Shown here: in pieces, positions 1 through 8,691 of the stretch
How positions within the stretch are numbered: the first letter of the stretch is position 1
Layout: every line of letters begins with the position of its first letter
DNA from: Herminiimonas arsenitoxidans
Lineage (GTDB): Bacteria; Pseudomonadota; Gammaproteobacteria; Burkholderiales; Burkholderiaceae_D
DNA length: 64,000 bases
Reading direction: 5' to 3'
Assembly (NCBI RefSeq): GCF_900130075.1
Contig: NZ_LT671418.1
Coordinates: 3,100,001 to 3,164,000 of the forward strand
Translations under genes and position numbers: made by a program
Notes under the pieces: generated by a model
Told to the model about the DNA's origin: nothing
Databases searched by the model: none
Seen by the model: only the letters and a program-made list of their open reading frames with translations

Positions 1-33
1 CGCGGGAATAACAGCCTGATTGAATAGGAAAGC

Positions 34-855
34 ATGACACCGATTTATCGCGGGATGGATCAGGCAGCGCTAGACGCTGGTTATAACAACTCTTTGGCAG
101 TGGCGAATAGCAGTGCGCTGTTGGCGGATTTTGACCAGCGTAGTGCTGCCTTGCGTGCCGAGTACAGCAGCCATCTGGATTTGCGTTATGGTCAGGCAGA
201 GCGTAATCGCATCGATTACTTTGCCGGCGACCAGCCGGGGCCTTTGTTGATTTTTATCCACGGTGGTTACTGGCAAATGCGTGCGAAGGAAACTTTCAGT
301 TTTCTAGCGGCGGGGCCTTTGGCACACGGCATGCACGTAGCGCTGGTCGGTTATACGTTGGCACCGGATGCTACTTTGACAGAAATTGTGAGTGAAGTAC
401 GCGCATCGATTGCATGGCTGAGAAATCATGCTGCCGATTTTGGCGGCGATCCGAATCGAATGATTGTGTCAGGCTGGTCTGCCGGTGGTCACTTGACGGC
501 GATGTGCATGGATGAGCCTGGCGTCATCGGTGGCGTAGCGATCAGTGGTATTTACGATCTGGCACCAGTACGTCTTTGCTACCTGAACAATAAGTTGCAA
601 TTGAGTGATGACGAAGTGCAGTCTCTCAGTCCTTTGTCTTTACCTTTGAGCTTGCATCCGCTGGTCTTGATGTACGGCTCCGACGAGTTGCCTGAACTGC
701 AAAGGCAATCGGAACAATTCGGCGCAGCGCGCAGTGGCTTGCCTGGCAAATTGGTGCCGTTGGCGCAACGCAATCACTTTACGATCTTGAACGAATTGGC
801 CGCACCTGATGGTGCGATCACGCGCGAAGTTTGTGCGCTGGCAGGCATCAAGTAG
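34..855 (+). CDS. Alpha/beta hydrolase, kynurenine formamidase-like esterase
   Basis: A 273-residue soluble alpha/beta hydrolase. The oxyanion-hole motif HGGYW lies at residues 76-80, the nucleophile elbow GWSAGG at 147-152 (Ser149), and Asp217 and His248 fit the acid and base of the triad. HGGxW plus GxSAGG is typical of the arylformamidase/BD-FAE esterase group, so an amide or ester hydrolase is likely, but the substrate cannot be read from sequence and no tryptophan-catabolism genes lie nearby. The start is supported by an AGGAA sequence a few bases upstream. The gene converges on the GlxA-type regulator with an 11-bp gap. What lies upstream is outside the window. Confidence 0.8.
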   Translation: MTPIYRGMDQAALDAGYNNSLAVANSSALLADFDQRSAALRAEYSSHLDLRYGQAERNRIDYFAGDQPGPLLIFIHGGYWQMRAKETFSFLAAGPLAHGMHVALVGYTLAPDATLTEIVSEVRASIAWLRNHAADFGGDPNRMIVSGWSAGGHLTAMCMDEPGVIGGVAISGIYDLAPVRLCYLNNKLQLSDDEVQSLSPLSLPLSLHPLVLMYGSDELPELQRQSEQFGAARSGLPGKLVPLAQRNHFTILNELAAPDGAITREVCALAGIK

Positions 856-866
856 ATCCGGCCTTT

Positions 867-1850
867 TTATGAGCGCTGTACGGGCTCTTCCGAATGGAAG
901 CGTTGGCGGTAATCGGCAGGACTGATACCTAATCGTTTGGAGAAGATGCGGCGTAAGGTGGCGGCATTAGTGAGGCCGCAACGACGTGCGATGTCACTCA
1001 AGCCGAGGTCAGTCGCTTCCAGATAGCGGCGTGCCGCATCGATGCGCGCATCGTTGACGAAGTTCATCAAGGTCAAACCGGTTTCCTGCTTGAAGATACG
1101 CGAGAGATTGCGTGCGCTCATCTGCATGGCTTCTGCAATGCTCAACAAGGTATGTTCGACCTCCAGATTGTCGAGCACATAGCTTTGCACTGCAGCGATA
1201 GGTGTATCGTTTTCTACTTGTGCTTCCAATAGCGGGCTGAATTGCGATTGCCCGCCTGCGCGTCGCAGATATACGATCAGATACTTGGCAACATCAAGTG
1301 CCATCTGCTTGCCGAAATCCTCTTCTATCAATGCCAGCGACAGATCTATGCCAGCCGTCACGCCTGCAGTGGTGTAGAGCACATCGTCCTTGACGTAAAT
1401 GCGATCCGGTTCCACCTTGGCCTTGCGGAACATGCTGGTCAGACGCGCTGCATCCATCCAGTGTGTAGTCACCGTTTTGCCATTGATCATGCCGGCGGCA
1501 CCGAGTGCGAATACGCCGTTGCAGATGGCACCTATGCGGCGGCAGTTTTCGCCTTGCGCAGCCAGCCAGTCGGTTAGTGTGGTGTCTTCCAGTATGTCGA
1601 ACACGCCCAGCCCGCCCGGCACGATCAGCGTATCGAAGTGCGGGCAAGGATCGAAGATGGTGCGATCCGGCATGATCGTCAATCCGCTGGATGACTGTAT
1701 CGGTCCGCGTGTGGTCGCGATGGTCAGAATTTCATATTCACAGTCACCGCCGCTGAGTACTTTTACTTCGGCAAAGGCATCGCTGGGTGCTGCAATATCC
1801 AGCATCTGGAAGCGTGGGAAAACGACGAGGCCGACGGTTATTTTGCGCAT
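867..1850 (-). CDS. GlxA family transcriptional regulator (DJ-1/PfpI + AraC)
   Basis: A 327-residue regulator with an N-terminal DJ-1/PfpI-like domain (about residues 3-185) and a C-terminal AraC-type double helix-turn-helix (about 215-320). The nucleophile-elbow cysteine is present in the context GAICNG (Cys110), followed by a TTHW motif. GlxA proteins such as GbdR and ArgR of Pseudomonas usually activate catabolic genes for amines, amino acids or quaternary ammonium compounds, and the DJ-1 domain senses the ligand. It lies downstream of frc on the same strand with a terminator-like hairpin between them, so it is probably transcribed separately. A second GlxA paralogue lies on the other side of frc. 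The effector is unknown. Confidence 0.88.
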   Translation of the reverse strand: MRKITVGLVVFPRFQMLDIAAPSDAFAEVKVLSGGDCEYEILTIATTRGPIQSSSGLTIMPDRTIFDPCPHFDTLIVPGGLGVFDILEDTTLTDWLAAQGENCRRIGAICNGVFALGAAGMINGKTVTTHWMDAARLTSMFRKAKVEPDRIYVKDDVLYTTAGVTAGIDLSLALIEEDFGKQMALDVAKYLIVYLRRAGGQSQFSPLLEAQVENDTPIAAVQSYVLDNLEVEHTLLSIAEAMQMSARNLSRIFKQETGLTLMNFVNDARIDAARRYLEATDLGLSDIARRCGLTNAATLRRIFSKRLGISPADYRQRFHSEEPVQRS

Positions 1851-1969
1851 GAGGAATGATGAACGGAATACGTATGAAGGGCAGGAATTAAATATCTGTG
1901 CAAATCATACCTGATGCCTTGTGCGTACATCCTTTCCATTGGTTTGTGAGTCAAGGTGATGATGGATGT

Positions 1970-1995
1970 GAAAAAGCGCCTTGCGGCGCTTTTTC
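1970..1995 (-). terminator. Intrinsic terminator of frc
   Basis: A perfect 11-bp inverted repeat (arms 1970-1980 and 1985-1995, GAAAAAGCGCC with a TTGC loop) carries A and T runs on both sides, so it can end transcription in either direction. It lies 20 bp past the frc stop codon and separates frc from the downstream GlxA gene. Confidence 0.85.
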
Positions 1996-2014
1996 GTGAA
2001 GCAAGTCAAATTAA

Positions 2015-3265
2015 TTAGACAGCCTGCGCTTCATGCATTTCTGCAATCTGCTGTGCGTTATAACCAAGGCTGGTCAATACCTCATCCGTATGTTCGCCAA
2101 GCAAAGGCGACTCTGTAATTTCTACCTTGTTGGCCGACATCTTGATCGGACTGCCGACGGTCAGATATTTGCCGCGTACCTTGTGATCGACTTCGACGAT
2201 GGTTTCGCTTCTACGCAAGGATGGATCGTAGGCGATTTCTTTCATCGACAATACCGGGCCGCATGGAATGTCGAACTTGCGGAAGATTTCAATCGCTTCA
2301 AATTTATCCTTATCTTTGAGCCAGTCTTCGATGTAGGCAAAGATATCGAAAATCTTGTCCTGACGCGCCAACGCTGTCATGTATTCAGGATTGTCTATCC
2401 ACTCTTCCTTGTTGATGGCGCGACAGGTTTGTGGCCATGCAGTGCCTTGTATCGTGAAGTAGATATAAGCATTCGGATCATTCTCCCAACCTTTGCACTT
2501 GAGTACCCAACCCGGATTGCCGCCACCGCCTGCATTGCCACCGCGCGGTACGACGTCGGTGAAGGTGCCATGCGGATATTGCGGATACTCTTCCAGCACG
2601 CCGGTTCTTTCCAGACGTTGCTGATCGCGCAGTTTGACGCGGCACAGATTCAACACGGCGTCTTGCATCGAGACCGCCACTTTTTGTCCGAGGCCAGTGT
2701 GGTGGCGCTGTTGTAATGCTGCGAGTATGCCTATGGTCAAATGCATGCCGGTGTTGCTGTCGCCGAGTGCGGCACCGCTGACAGTCGGTGGGCCGTCCCA
2801 GAAGCCGGTCGTCGTGGCTGATCCACCTGCGCATTGCGCGACGTTGTCGTAGACCTTCAAGTCTTCATAGAAATGGCCTTCATTAAAACCTTTGACCGAG
2901 GCCAGGATCAGGCGTGGATTCAGCTTCTGTATGTGTTCCCAGGTGAAACCCATGCGATCCAGTACGCCAGGTGCAAAGTTCTCCACCATGATGTCGGATT
3001 GCTGGATGAGTTTTTCCAGTACTTCCTTGCCTTGCGGTGTCTTGGTATTGAGCGTCAATGATTTCTTGTTGCAGTTCAGCATGGTGAAATACAGCGCATC
3101 AACACCAGGGATGTCTTGCAGCGAAGTGCGGGTGGCGTCGCCTGAGCCGGGACGTTCCACCTTGGTCACATCTGCGCCAAACCATGCGAGCTGCTGAGTG
3201 CAGGACGGGCCTGCCTGCACATGCGTGAAATCGATAATCTTGATGCCGTCGAGAGCCTTACTCAT
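2015..3265 (-). CDS. frc: Formyl-CoA:oxalate CoA-transferase (class III CoA-transferase)
   Basis: A 416-residue CaiB/BaiF (class III) CoA-transferase, close to the 428 residues of Oxalobacter formigenes Frc. The catalytic aspartate is present as Asp169 in the context ALGDSNTG, the same number as in characterised Frc, and a glycine-rich loop GGGG lies at 246-249. Frc moves CoA from formyl-CoA to oxalate, and oxalyl-CoA is then decarboxylated by Oxc. No oxc or oxalate transporter gene is in the window, so the partner must be elsewhere or the substrate differs. An AAAAGGAA ribosome site lies 8 bases before the ATG. Two GlxA regulators flank the gene. Other class III transferases share the fold, so the oxalate assignment is strong but inferred. 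Confidence 0.85.
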   Translation of the reverse strand: MSKALDGIKIIDFTHVQAGPSCTQQLAWFGADVTKVERPGSGDATRTSLQDIPGVDALYFTMLNCNKKSLTLNTKTPQGKEVLEKLIQQSDIMVENFAPGVLDRMGFTWEHIQKLNPRLILASVKGFNEGHFYEDLKVYDNVAQCAGGSATTTGFWDGPPTVSGAALGDSNTGMHLTIGILAALQQRHHTGLGQKVAVSMQDAVLNLCRVKLRDQQRLERTGVLEEYPQYPHGTFTDVVPRGGNAGGGGNPGWVLKCKGWENDPNAYIYFTIQGTAWPQTCRAINKEEWIDNPEYMTALARQDKIFDIFAYIEDWLKDKDKFEAIEIFRKFDIPCGPVLSMKEIAYDPSLRRSETIVEVDHKVRGKYLTVGSPIKMSANKVEITESPLLGEHTDEVLTSLGYNAQQIAEMHEAQAV

Positions 3266-3627
3266 GATGCATATTCCTTTTCTCTATCGTTAATTTGTCC
3301 GCAGAGACTGGTCCATTTGTGGCCGAAATTTAATTTCTGTTCATAGCCTGAATGTCGAGGTTTGCGGATGAATGCCGCCAGTTTTTAACAACGCTGTATG
3401 AGGCTGATTTGGCGTGTTTTACTGGTTGTTAACGATGATGCCTAGGCTTTTTTATCGTTTCCACGTCTATTTTTCAGTTGGCTGTGTGGATCATGTATAG
3501 GTGAAAACTTGTACCTATATATGGCTTTTTTTGATTAAATGATTAAATCAAGCCAAGCGTTGGATGCGAGGAATACTGCAGATGACAACAATGAGGCGGC
3601 AGGCAAACTCGACAGCTTGCGTGCAAC
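3266..3627. other. 362-bp intergenic region upstream of frc
   Basis: This gap holds the presumed frc promoter (minus strand) and the downstream end of the second GlxA gene. I see no credible gene; a 66-codon plus-strand reading frame at 3539 overlaps the GlxA 3' end and has no ribosome site. Two inverted repeats are visible: TTAACAAC/GTTGTTAA (3385-3392 and 3425-3432) and TATAGGT/ACCTATA (3496-3502 and 3513-3519). Either could bind a regulator, but repeats this short also occur by chance. Confidence 0.5.
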
Positions 3628-4596
3628 TCAGGATTTTTTGAAGGCGGCAAAGTTTGCGCGGTACTGCATGGCGGTGATGCCTAGACGTTTGATAAAGACA
3701 TTGCGCATCTGGTTGGCATTATGGAAGCCACATAGATAGGCGACTTTTTTCATCGGATCATTATTCGATTCCAGCAAGGCACGCGCTGCATCGAGACGCG
3801 CGCTTTCGATAAACTCCGCTGGCGTTATGTTGGTATCGCGGACAAAGACGCGGGCGAAATTGCGCGGACTCATAGACACGATGTTGGCAAGTATATCTAC
3901 CGTCAATTCCTGATCCAGATGCGCCAGCACATATTGCTGGACGATGCTGACAGGAGAGCTTTCTTCTACGTATGACGTCAGGTAAGGGCTGAACTGGGAT
4001 TGACCACCTCTACGCTGCATGAATACCACCAGACGTTTAGCGACATTCAATGACACTTCTGCGCCGTAGTCATTGGAGAGCAGATAGAGCGAGAGATCTA
4101 TTCCGGCAGTGACGCCGGCAGACGTATAGAGATTGCCATCCTGTAAAAAGATGCGGTCTGTATCCACCTTCGTTTTAGGGAACATGCGAGCCAGCGTGGC
4201 GGCATCGTTCCAGTGCGTGGTCACGGTCTTTTCGTCGAGCAGGCCAGCATGTCCGAGCAGGAATGCACCGTTGCAGATGGAGCCGTATTTTGCAGAGCGC
4301 AGCGCGGTATCACGCAACCATGTCAGCAGCGCTTCATCACGCGGATGTTGTGGCAGCTCAGGGCCGCCTGCTACCAGAATCAAGTCAAACGACTCGCTCA
4401 CTTCGCTGTAGTGTCTGTGCGCAGCAATAGGCAGGCCGTTCGAACATTGCATCAGTCCGTGTGCGGTGCCTATCACTTCCAGATGATAGCGATTGTTGTG
4501 CGCAAGAAATCGGTTGGCTTCGGAAAACACATCCAGCGGGCCGGAGATGTCGAGCGCTTGCACGCCGGGGAAAACAAGTATGGCGACAGTGGGCAT
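3628..4596 (-). CDS. GlxA family transcriptional regulator (second copy)
   Basis: A 322-residue DJ-1/PfpI + AraC regulator, paralogous in layout to the one at 867-1850. The cysteine elbow is GSICNG (Cys108 from this start) with the same TTHW motif, and the AraC helix-turn-helix covers roughly the last 100 residues. I chose the ATG at 4596 because AAGGA lies 7 bases upstream; an in-frame ATG at 4623 would add nine residues but has no clear ribosome site. It points toward frc and is divergent from the M24 gene at 4805, so it may control frc, the M24 gene or itself. The ligand is unknown. Confidence 0.86.
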   Translation of the reverse strand: MPTVAILVFPGVQALDISGPLDVFSEANRFLAHNNRYHLEVIGTAHGLMQCSNGLPIAAHRHYSEVSESFDLILVAGGPELPQHPRDEALLTWLRDTALRSAKYGSICNGAFLLGHAGLLDEKTVTTHWNDAATLARMFPKTKVDTDRIFLQDGNLYTSAGVTAGIDLSLYLLSNDYGAEVSLNVAKRLVVFMQRRGGQSQFSPYLTSYVEESSPVSIVQQYVLAHLDQELTVDILANIVSMSPRNFARVFVRDTNITPAEFIESARLDAARALLESNNDPMKKVAYLCGFHNANQMRNVFIKRLGITAMQYRANFAAFKKS

Positions 4597-4640
4597 GTCT
4601 ATGTCCTTTTTTGATGGCATCACGATACAGCGATTGCCCG

Positions 4641-4668
4641 CATTGCGTATTTTGATGAAATCGCAATG
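4641..4668. promoter_or_regulatory. Possible operator between divergent GlxA and M24 genes
   Basis: The inverted repeat CATTGCG (4641-4647) / CGCAATG (4662-4668) has centres 21 bp apart, two helical turns, and lies between two divergent genes, one of them a regulator. The spacing suits a dimeric activator, but 7-bp arms are weak evidence. Confidence 0.3.
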
Positions 4669-4804
4669 GCAGAATTTACGCCAAGCTTGTCAGCTTATCG
4701 TGCCATGCCATCGTTGGTTTTGTCGCTCTTGCTCCGCATAATTTCTACAGGTTCAGTGCACCTCGTTGTGAGGTATTTGAGTTTGTATTTTTATCAGGAG
4801 AAGA

Positions 4805-5500
4805 ATGATGGAATCAGTGGTGTCCAATGCGAATGCTGAACGAGTCGGCCCGGCATTTTCAGTAGATGGCATGTTGCAGGCGAGAGCGAAAACGCGTGAA
4901 GCGATACGCACCATTTCTGCTTTAGTCAAACCAGGAATGGTAGAGGAAGATGCGGTGGATATGGCGAAGCGAACCTTGATTGCATCAGGGCTGGAATTGA
5001 CCTGGCATCCTACGCGCATACGCTTTGGCAAGAACACGATGAAGGCGATGAAGCAGGCATCCGAACCAGGCGTGATCTTGCAGGAGAACGATATTTTCTT
5101 TATCGATATGGCGCCTAGGTTCGAAGCATGGGAAGGTGATGGCGGCGCTTCTTTTATCGTCGGCAAGAATGAAGAATATGCACGCTGCGCGACAGATGCC
5201 GAAGCCATCTTCCATGCGGTACGCAAAATGTGGCTGACCGAAAAAGCCAGCGGTCACGCACTGTACGAATACGCGGAGCAGCAAGCGAAGAGTCTGGGCT
5301 GGGAATTGAATTTCGATTTGCCGGGTCATCGCGTGTCGGACTTCCCACATGCGGCGATACACACCGGTTCATTGGCAGATTTTGATGCCACACCGTCAGC
5401 GATGCGCTGGATACTCGAAATTCACATTCGTCATCCAGAGAAACAGTTCGGTGCATTCTTTGAAGACATGCTGCTGGATGACGACAGCTACCGCAGATAA
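4805..5500 (+). CDS. M24 family metallopeptidase (Xaa-Pro aminopeptidase-like)
   Basis: A 231-residue single-domain pita-bread protein of the M24 family, without the N-terminal domain of full Xaa-Pro dipeptidases. Candidate metal ligands appear in the expected order: Asp in FIDMAP, Asp in EGDGG, His in the GHRVSDFPH segment, Glu in LEIHIRH, and a final Glu in FFEDML. The ligand set looks complete, so it may be an active dinuclear metalloenzyme acting on peptides or on another amide such as creatine-like compounds. AGGAG precedes the start, and a second ATG lies one codon in. It converges on the GntR gene with a single base between stop codons. Confidence 0.78.
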   Translation: MMESVVSNANAERVGPAFSVDGMLQARAKTREAIRTISALVKPGMVEEDAVDMAKRTLIASGLELTWHPTRIRFGKNTMKAMKQASEPGVILQENDIFFIDMAPRFEAWEGDGGASFIVGKNEEYARCATDAEAIFHAVRKMWLTEKASGHALYEYAEQQAKSLGWELNFDLPGHRVSDFPHAAIHTGSLADFDATPSAMRWILEIHIRHPEKQFGAFFEDMLLDDDSYRR

Positions 5501-5501
5501 A

Positions 5502-6209
5502 TTACGCCGATAGCTGTGCCGCCAGTCGTGCTTGATGCAGCATCTGGATTGTGATCTTCTTCACTTCGGATTGACTGAGTGCGATGTGGGCGCGCAGCAA
5601 ATCCTTGGCTTGCGTAGTGCGTTTTTCGATGATGGCACGCAGGATGTGCGCGTGTTCGGTGTAGGTCACTTCGATGCGCATTTCTTTCGTGAATTCCAGT
5701 CGTCGGATCACGCGTATGCGTTCGGTAATGTCGTGATGGATGCGTGCCATTTCTACATTGCCGCTGGCTTCTACCAATTGTTCATGGAAGCGTTCATCGT
5801 GCACCGATAAAGTCGGTACGTCGGTGATGCGCTCTGCTTCAGAGACGAGCCAGATCGCGCTTAATTCCTGCAAGAGCGGCGGGGAATCTGGCATAGAGCA
5901 GAGTTGTTCGACTGCGGCACATTCCAGCACACTGCGTACGTCATACAGTTGCTCGAACATTTGAAAATCAAATGGACGTATCTGCCAGCCGCTCTTGTGC
6001 AGGACTTCCACATAGCCTTCGCGCTGCAAACGGAATAGTGCTTCGCGCACCGGCGTGCGGCTCATTTGTAGACGCTCGCTCATTTCGTTTTCACTGAAAC
6101 GATCACCGGGCAGAAAGTGGAAGTCGAAAATGTCTGCCTTCAGCTTTGCATAGGCTTGCGTAGCAAGGCTGTCGGGCAGAACTTTCGCAAATTTTAGCTT
6201 GGGAATCAT
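5502..6209 (-). CDS. GntR family transcriptional regulator, FCD subfamily
   Basis: A 235-residue GntR regulator with an N-terminal winged helix-turn-helix (about residues 18-85, including RMSRTPVREALFRLQREGYV-like recognition features) and a C-terminal all-helical FCD ligand domain with metal-binding type histidines. The ATG at 6209 has AGGAA about 10 bases upstream; a longer frame starts at 6254 inside the end of the allophanate hydrolase gene. It is co-directional with and immediately downstream of that gene, so the two form an operon and it is probably the local repressor. A matching TTGTATACA-type operator lies at the operon start (8046-8063). Confidence 0.87.
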   Translation of the reverse strand: MIPKLKFAKVLPDSLATQAYAKLKADIFDFHFLPGDRFSENEMSERLQMSRTPVREALFRLQREGYVEVLHKSGWQIRPFDFQMFEQLYDVRSVLECAAVEQLCSMPDSPPLLQELSAIWLVSEAERITDVPTLSVHDERFHEQLVEASGNVEMARIHHDITERIRVIRRLEFTKEMRIEVTYTEHAHILRAIIEKRTTQAKDLLRAHIALSQSEVKKITIQMLHQARLAAQLSA

Positions 6210-6235
6210 GGCGCTGTTTTTCCTAGAAAAATCGT

Positions 6236-8032
6236 CTATGCAGCCTTGTTGCAATATGCGCGCCAGCCGCCGTATGCGGTGATGTCTTGTGCGCTTTCCA
6301 GTGCATAGGGTTCGCAGATAAAGCCCTTGACCTGTCGGCCGTCACTTAATTCCAGTGTGCCAATTCCCAGTGGCGCAGGAACGCCCGCGACAAAGGAGCC
6401 AAAGGCGGCGAGCGGTATATCCCAGAGTTCAACAATGATAGGAGCACCGTTCTCGCTGCGTGCCAGACCAGGTTTGGGCGGGACGGTTTGCGCTAGTGCA
6501 TACAGCCGATAGCTGTCAGACGTCTGCGTGCTTTCAACCAAAACGGCATGGCGCTCGGTCAATTCGCGATTCAAGGGCATACCGGTCAGATGCGCGCCGA
6601 CGACGGCCAGACGCAGATGGCCGGCAGCCGGTCCCGAGATCACAGGCGATGCATTGGGTGCAATGAATGGCTGCTTGGTCGCGCCGCGCGGCAAGGCGGT
6701 CAGTGCTTGGCACTGTTTGCCGAATGCTGCCAACGCATGATCCGACCAGGCCGGACCGATCAGCGTCAGCCCAAACGGCAAGCCATCGCTGCGGAAATTG
6801 GCCGGTACCGCCAGCGCGCACCAGTTCAATAGATTGACGAAGTTGGTGTACTTGCCCATGTGGCTGTTGCGACGTATGGGATCGGCGGCAACGTCACTGA
6901 TTTTGTAGTGCGTAGGTGCGGTCGGTACCAATAGTGCATCGACTGATGCAAGTATCTTGTCTGCCTGACGCTTCAGATCTGCCAATTTGTATTGTGCATT
7001 GAAGGTATCTGCCGCAGAAAATTCCTTGGCGCGGAAGATGATGTCGCGCACAACAGGATGGATGGCATCCGCATGTTCCTTGGCGAATGTTTCGATGGCC
7101 GCATAACGCTCGGCAACCCACGGACCGTCGTACAGCAAGGTGGTGACTTGGTCGAATAATGAAAAGTCGAGTGGAATACATTCCGCGCCAGTTTCCTTGA
7201 TGCGTGCCAGTGCTTGCGCGTATGCCTGTTCTGATTGCGCATCGCCATAAAATTCCGGCTGGGCAGGAATGCCGAAGCGTGGTTTGGCCGGCAAAGAAGT
7301 CATCACATGGTCGGGACGCGCACGCGAATAACCATCAGCTTCATCGAAGCCGGATGCCTGCTGGAACACCAGTTCTGCATCAGCCACGGTGGTGGCAAAT
7401 ATCGATACGCAATCCAGCGTACGGCAGGCTGGCACCACACCGCGGCCGCTGATCGCGCCTACTGTCGGTTTCAAGCCGACGATATTATTCAAGCCAGCCG
7501 GTACACGACCTGAGCCTGCGGTATCGGTGCCGAGTGAAAACGCGACCAAGCCACGTGCGACTACCGAAGCGGAACCGGAGCTGGAGCCGCCGGAGACATA
7601 TTCTGGATCGAAGCTGTTCGGTACCGCACCATATGGCGAACGTATACCGACCAGACCGGTGGCAAATTGATCGAGATTGGTTTTGCCGATAACTATTGCA
7701 CCAGCATCCAGTAAGCGTTGTATGACGGTGGCATGCTGGGTCGGGATGTAAGCGAACTCAGGGCAGGCGGCGGTGGTGCGTATGCCGCCCACATCAATAT
7801 TGTCCTTGGCTGCAAACGGTACGCCATACAGAGGCAGCGACGATAGATCAGGCAAGGATTTGCGTCTGGCTTCCAGCGCTTGTAGTTGCGCGTCGAGGTA
7901 AGGCTGATTGATCAGGCTGATCCACGCGACATCGTCTTTTTGCAAGCTGTCGAGCAAGCGGGGTAACAAGGTCGCCGGTGTGTCGCCGTTGTTATATGCA
8001 GTTTGCCAATCGCTGATAGTCCATCCAAGCAT
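6236..8032 (-). CDS. atzF: Allophanate hydrolase (amidase signature family)
   Basis: A 598-residue enzyme that splits allophanate into ammonia and carbon dioxide. The amidase-signature domain holds the Ser-cisSer-Lys triad: Lys in FAAKDNIDV, cis-Ser in GGSSSGS and the nucleophile Ser in TAGSGRVPA (Lys76, Ser150 and Ser174 from this start). The C-terminal part (about 460-598) is the separate allophanate hydrolase domain with GTLELSDGRQVKGF. Length matches AtzF. I chose the ATG at 8032 because GGGAG lies 8 bases upstream; an ATG at 8047 is in frame but overlaps that site and the likely operator. No urea carboxylase gene is adjacent, unlike the usual DUR1,2-type arrangement. Confidence 0.88.
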   Translation of the reverse strand: MLGWTISDWQTAYNNGDTPATLLPRLLDSLQKDDVAWISLINQPYLDAQLQALEARRKSLPDLSSLPLYGVPFAAKDNIDVGGIRTTAACPEFAYIPTQHATVIQRLLDAGAIVIGKTNLDQFATGLVGIRSPYGAVPNSFDPEYVSGGSSSGSASVVARGLVAFSLGTDTAGSGRVPAGLNNIVGLKPTVGAISGRGVVPACRTLDCVSIFATTVADAELVFQQASGFDEADGYSRARPDHVMTSLPAKPRFGIPAQPEFYGDAQSEQAYAQALARIKETGAECIPLDFSLFDQVTTLLYDGPWVAERYAAIETFAKEHADAIHPVVRDIIFRAKEFSAADTFNAQYKLADLKRQADKILASVDALLVPTAPTHYKISDVAADPIRRNSHMGKYTNFVNLLNWCALAVPANFRSDGLPFGLTLIGPAWSDHALAAFGKQCQALTALPRGATKQPFIAPNASPVISGPAAGHLRLAVVGAHLTGMPLNRELTERHAVLVESTQTSDSYRLYALAQTVPPKPGLARSENGAPIIVELWDIPLAAFGSFVAGVPAPLGIGTLELSDGRQVKGFICEPYALESAQDITAYGGWRAYCNKAA

Positions 8033-8045
8033 TTTGAATACTCCC

Positions 8046-8063
8046 ATGTATACAAGTTTGTAT
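8046..8063. promoter_or_regulatory. Candidate GntR/FCD operator at the allophanate hydrolase start
   Basis: On the minus strand the sequence reads TTGTATACAT, nine of ten bases of the palindrome TTGTATACAA bound by many FCD-type GntR regulators. It overlaps a second symmetry, ATACAA-GT-TTGTAT (8050-8063). It lies just upstream of the ribosome site of the operon that also encodes a GntR/FCD protein, so autoregulation is likely. Confidence 0.6.
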
Positions 8064-8346
8064 TTGACATAGCATGAGTCATGCCAGCGTTAGAACTGAT
8101 GACCTAGGCTCAGCTTATCGGTTTACATGCAAATAGCGGATGAATGGATCTGCTTGTGGTGCGCGATGGTGCGCATGCGCACTTTCCGGGTGCGTGTGAT
8201 AGATGAAAAATATTGATCTGCACCGGCATTTGCACCGAGCGACTGATCCGTTACGTAGAATGACGGAGCCGGTATATTCCATATCGGCATTTGTTTTTGA
8301 GTGTTTCTTGCTTTTTCTTCAATCGAATTCTTCTTACTCCCTGTTC
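8064..8346. other. Intergenic region between divergent atzF and lrgA
   Basis: This roughly 280-bp stretch must hold promoters for both divergent operons. A 14-bp perfect palindrome GTGCGCATGCGCAC lies at 8169-8182; a palindrome of this length is expected a few times in 64 kb by chance. The lrgA reading frame is open from 8203, so a longer N-terminus cannot be ruled out. No other gene is seen. Confidence 0.4.
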
Positions 8347-8691
8347 ATGCTGAATACGCTACTTACCCTGTTGATTTTTCAAACGATGGGCGAAGGTTTG
8401 GTTTACGCCTTGTCGCTACCGGTTCCCGGCCCTGTCATCGGCATGCTTTTGTTGCTGCTCTATTTGATAGTGAAGAAGGGTGTGGCGACCAAGTTGGCAC
8501 CGAACACTTCGCAATTGTTGTCGCACATGGCTTTGCTGTTTGTGCCGGCCGGCGTGGGGATTAGCGTGCATGTGCACCGGATTGCGGATGAGTGGCTGGC
8601 GATTTCGATCGCGCTGATTATCAGTACGGTCGTCTCCATCGTGGTGACGGCGGCCGTGATCAACAAGCTGAGAAAAAGGACTCAGCCATGA
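8347..8691 (+). CDS. lrgA: LrgA/CidA family holin-like membrane protein
   Basis: A 115-residue inner-membrane protein with about four hydrophobic helices and the family motif LPVPGPVIGMLLLLLYL near residue 25-40, followed by the MALLFVPAGVG segment. LrgA/CidA proteins pair with an LrgB protein and are linked to murein hydrolase control or to export of small metabolites such as pyruvate or glycolate. The start at 8347 gives the usual family length and places the motif correctly; the frame is open up to an ATG at 8203, and no good ribosome site marks any start. Its stop overlaps the lrgB ATG by four bases. Confidence 0.82.
   Translation: MLNTLLTLLIFQTMGEGLVYALSLPVPGPVIGMLLLLLYLIVKKGVATKLAPNTSQLLSHMALLFVPAGVGISVHVHRIADEWLAISIALIISTVVSIVVTAAVINKLRKRTQP

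Noticed and set aside
3385..3432. TTAACAAC/GTTGTTAA inverted repeat with a 32-bp spacer
   Set aside because: Eight-base arms with so wide a spacer are expected many times in 64 kb by chance, so I do not call it an operator.
3539..3739. A 66-codon plus-strand frame near the second GlxA gene
   Set aside because: No ribosome site and half of it lies antisense to the GlxA 3' end.
8169..8182. 14-bp palindrome GTGCGCATGCGCAC upstream of lrgA
   Set aside because: About four palindromes of this length are expected in 64 kb by chance; position alone is not enough.
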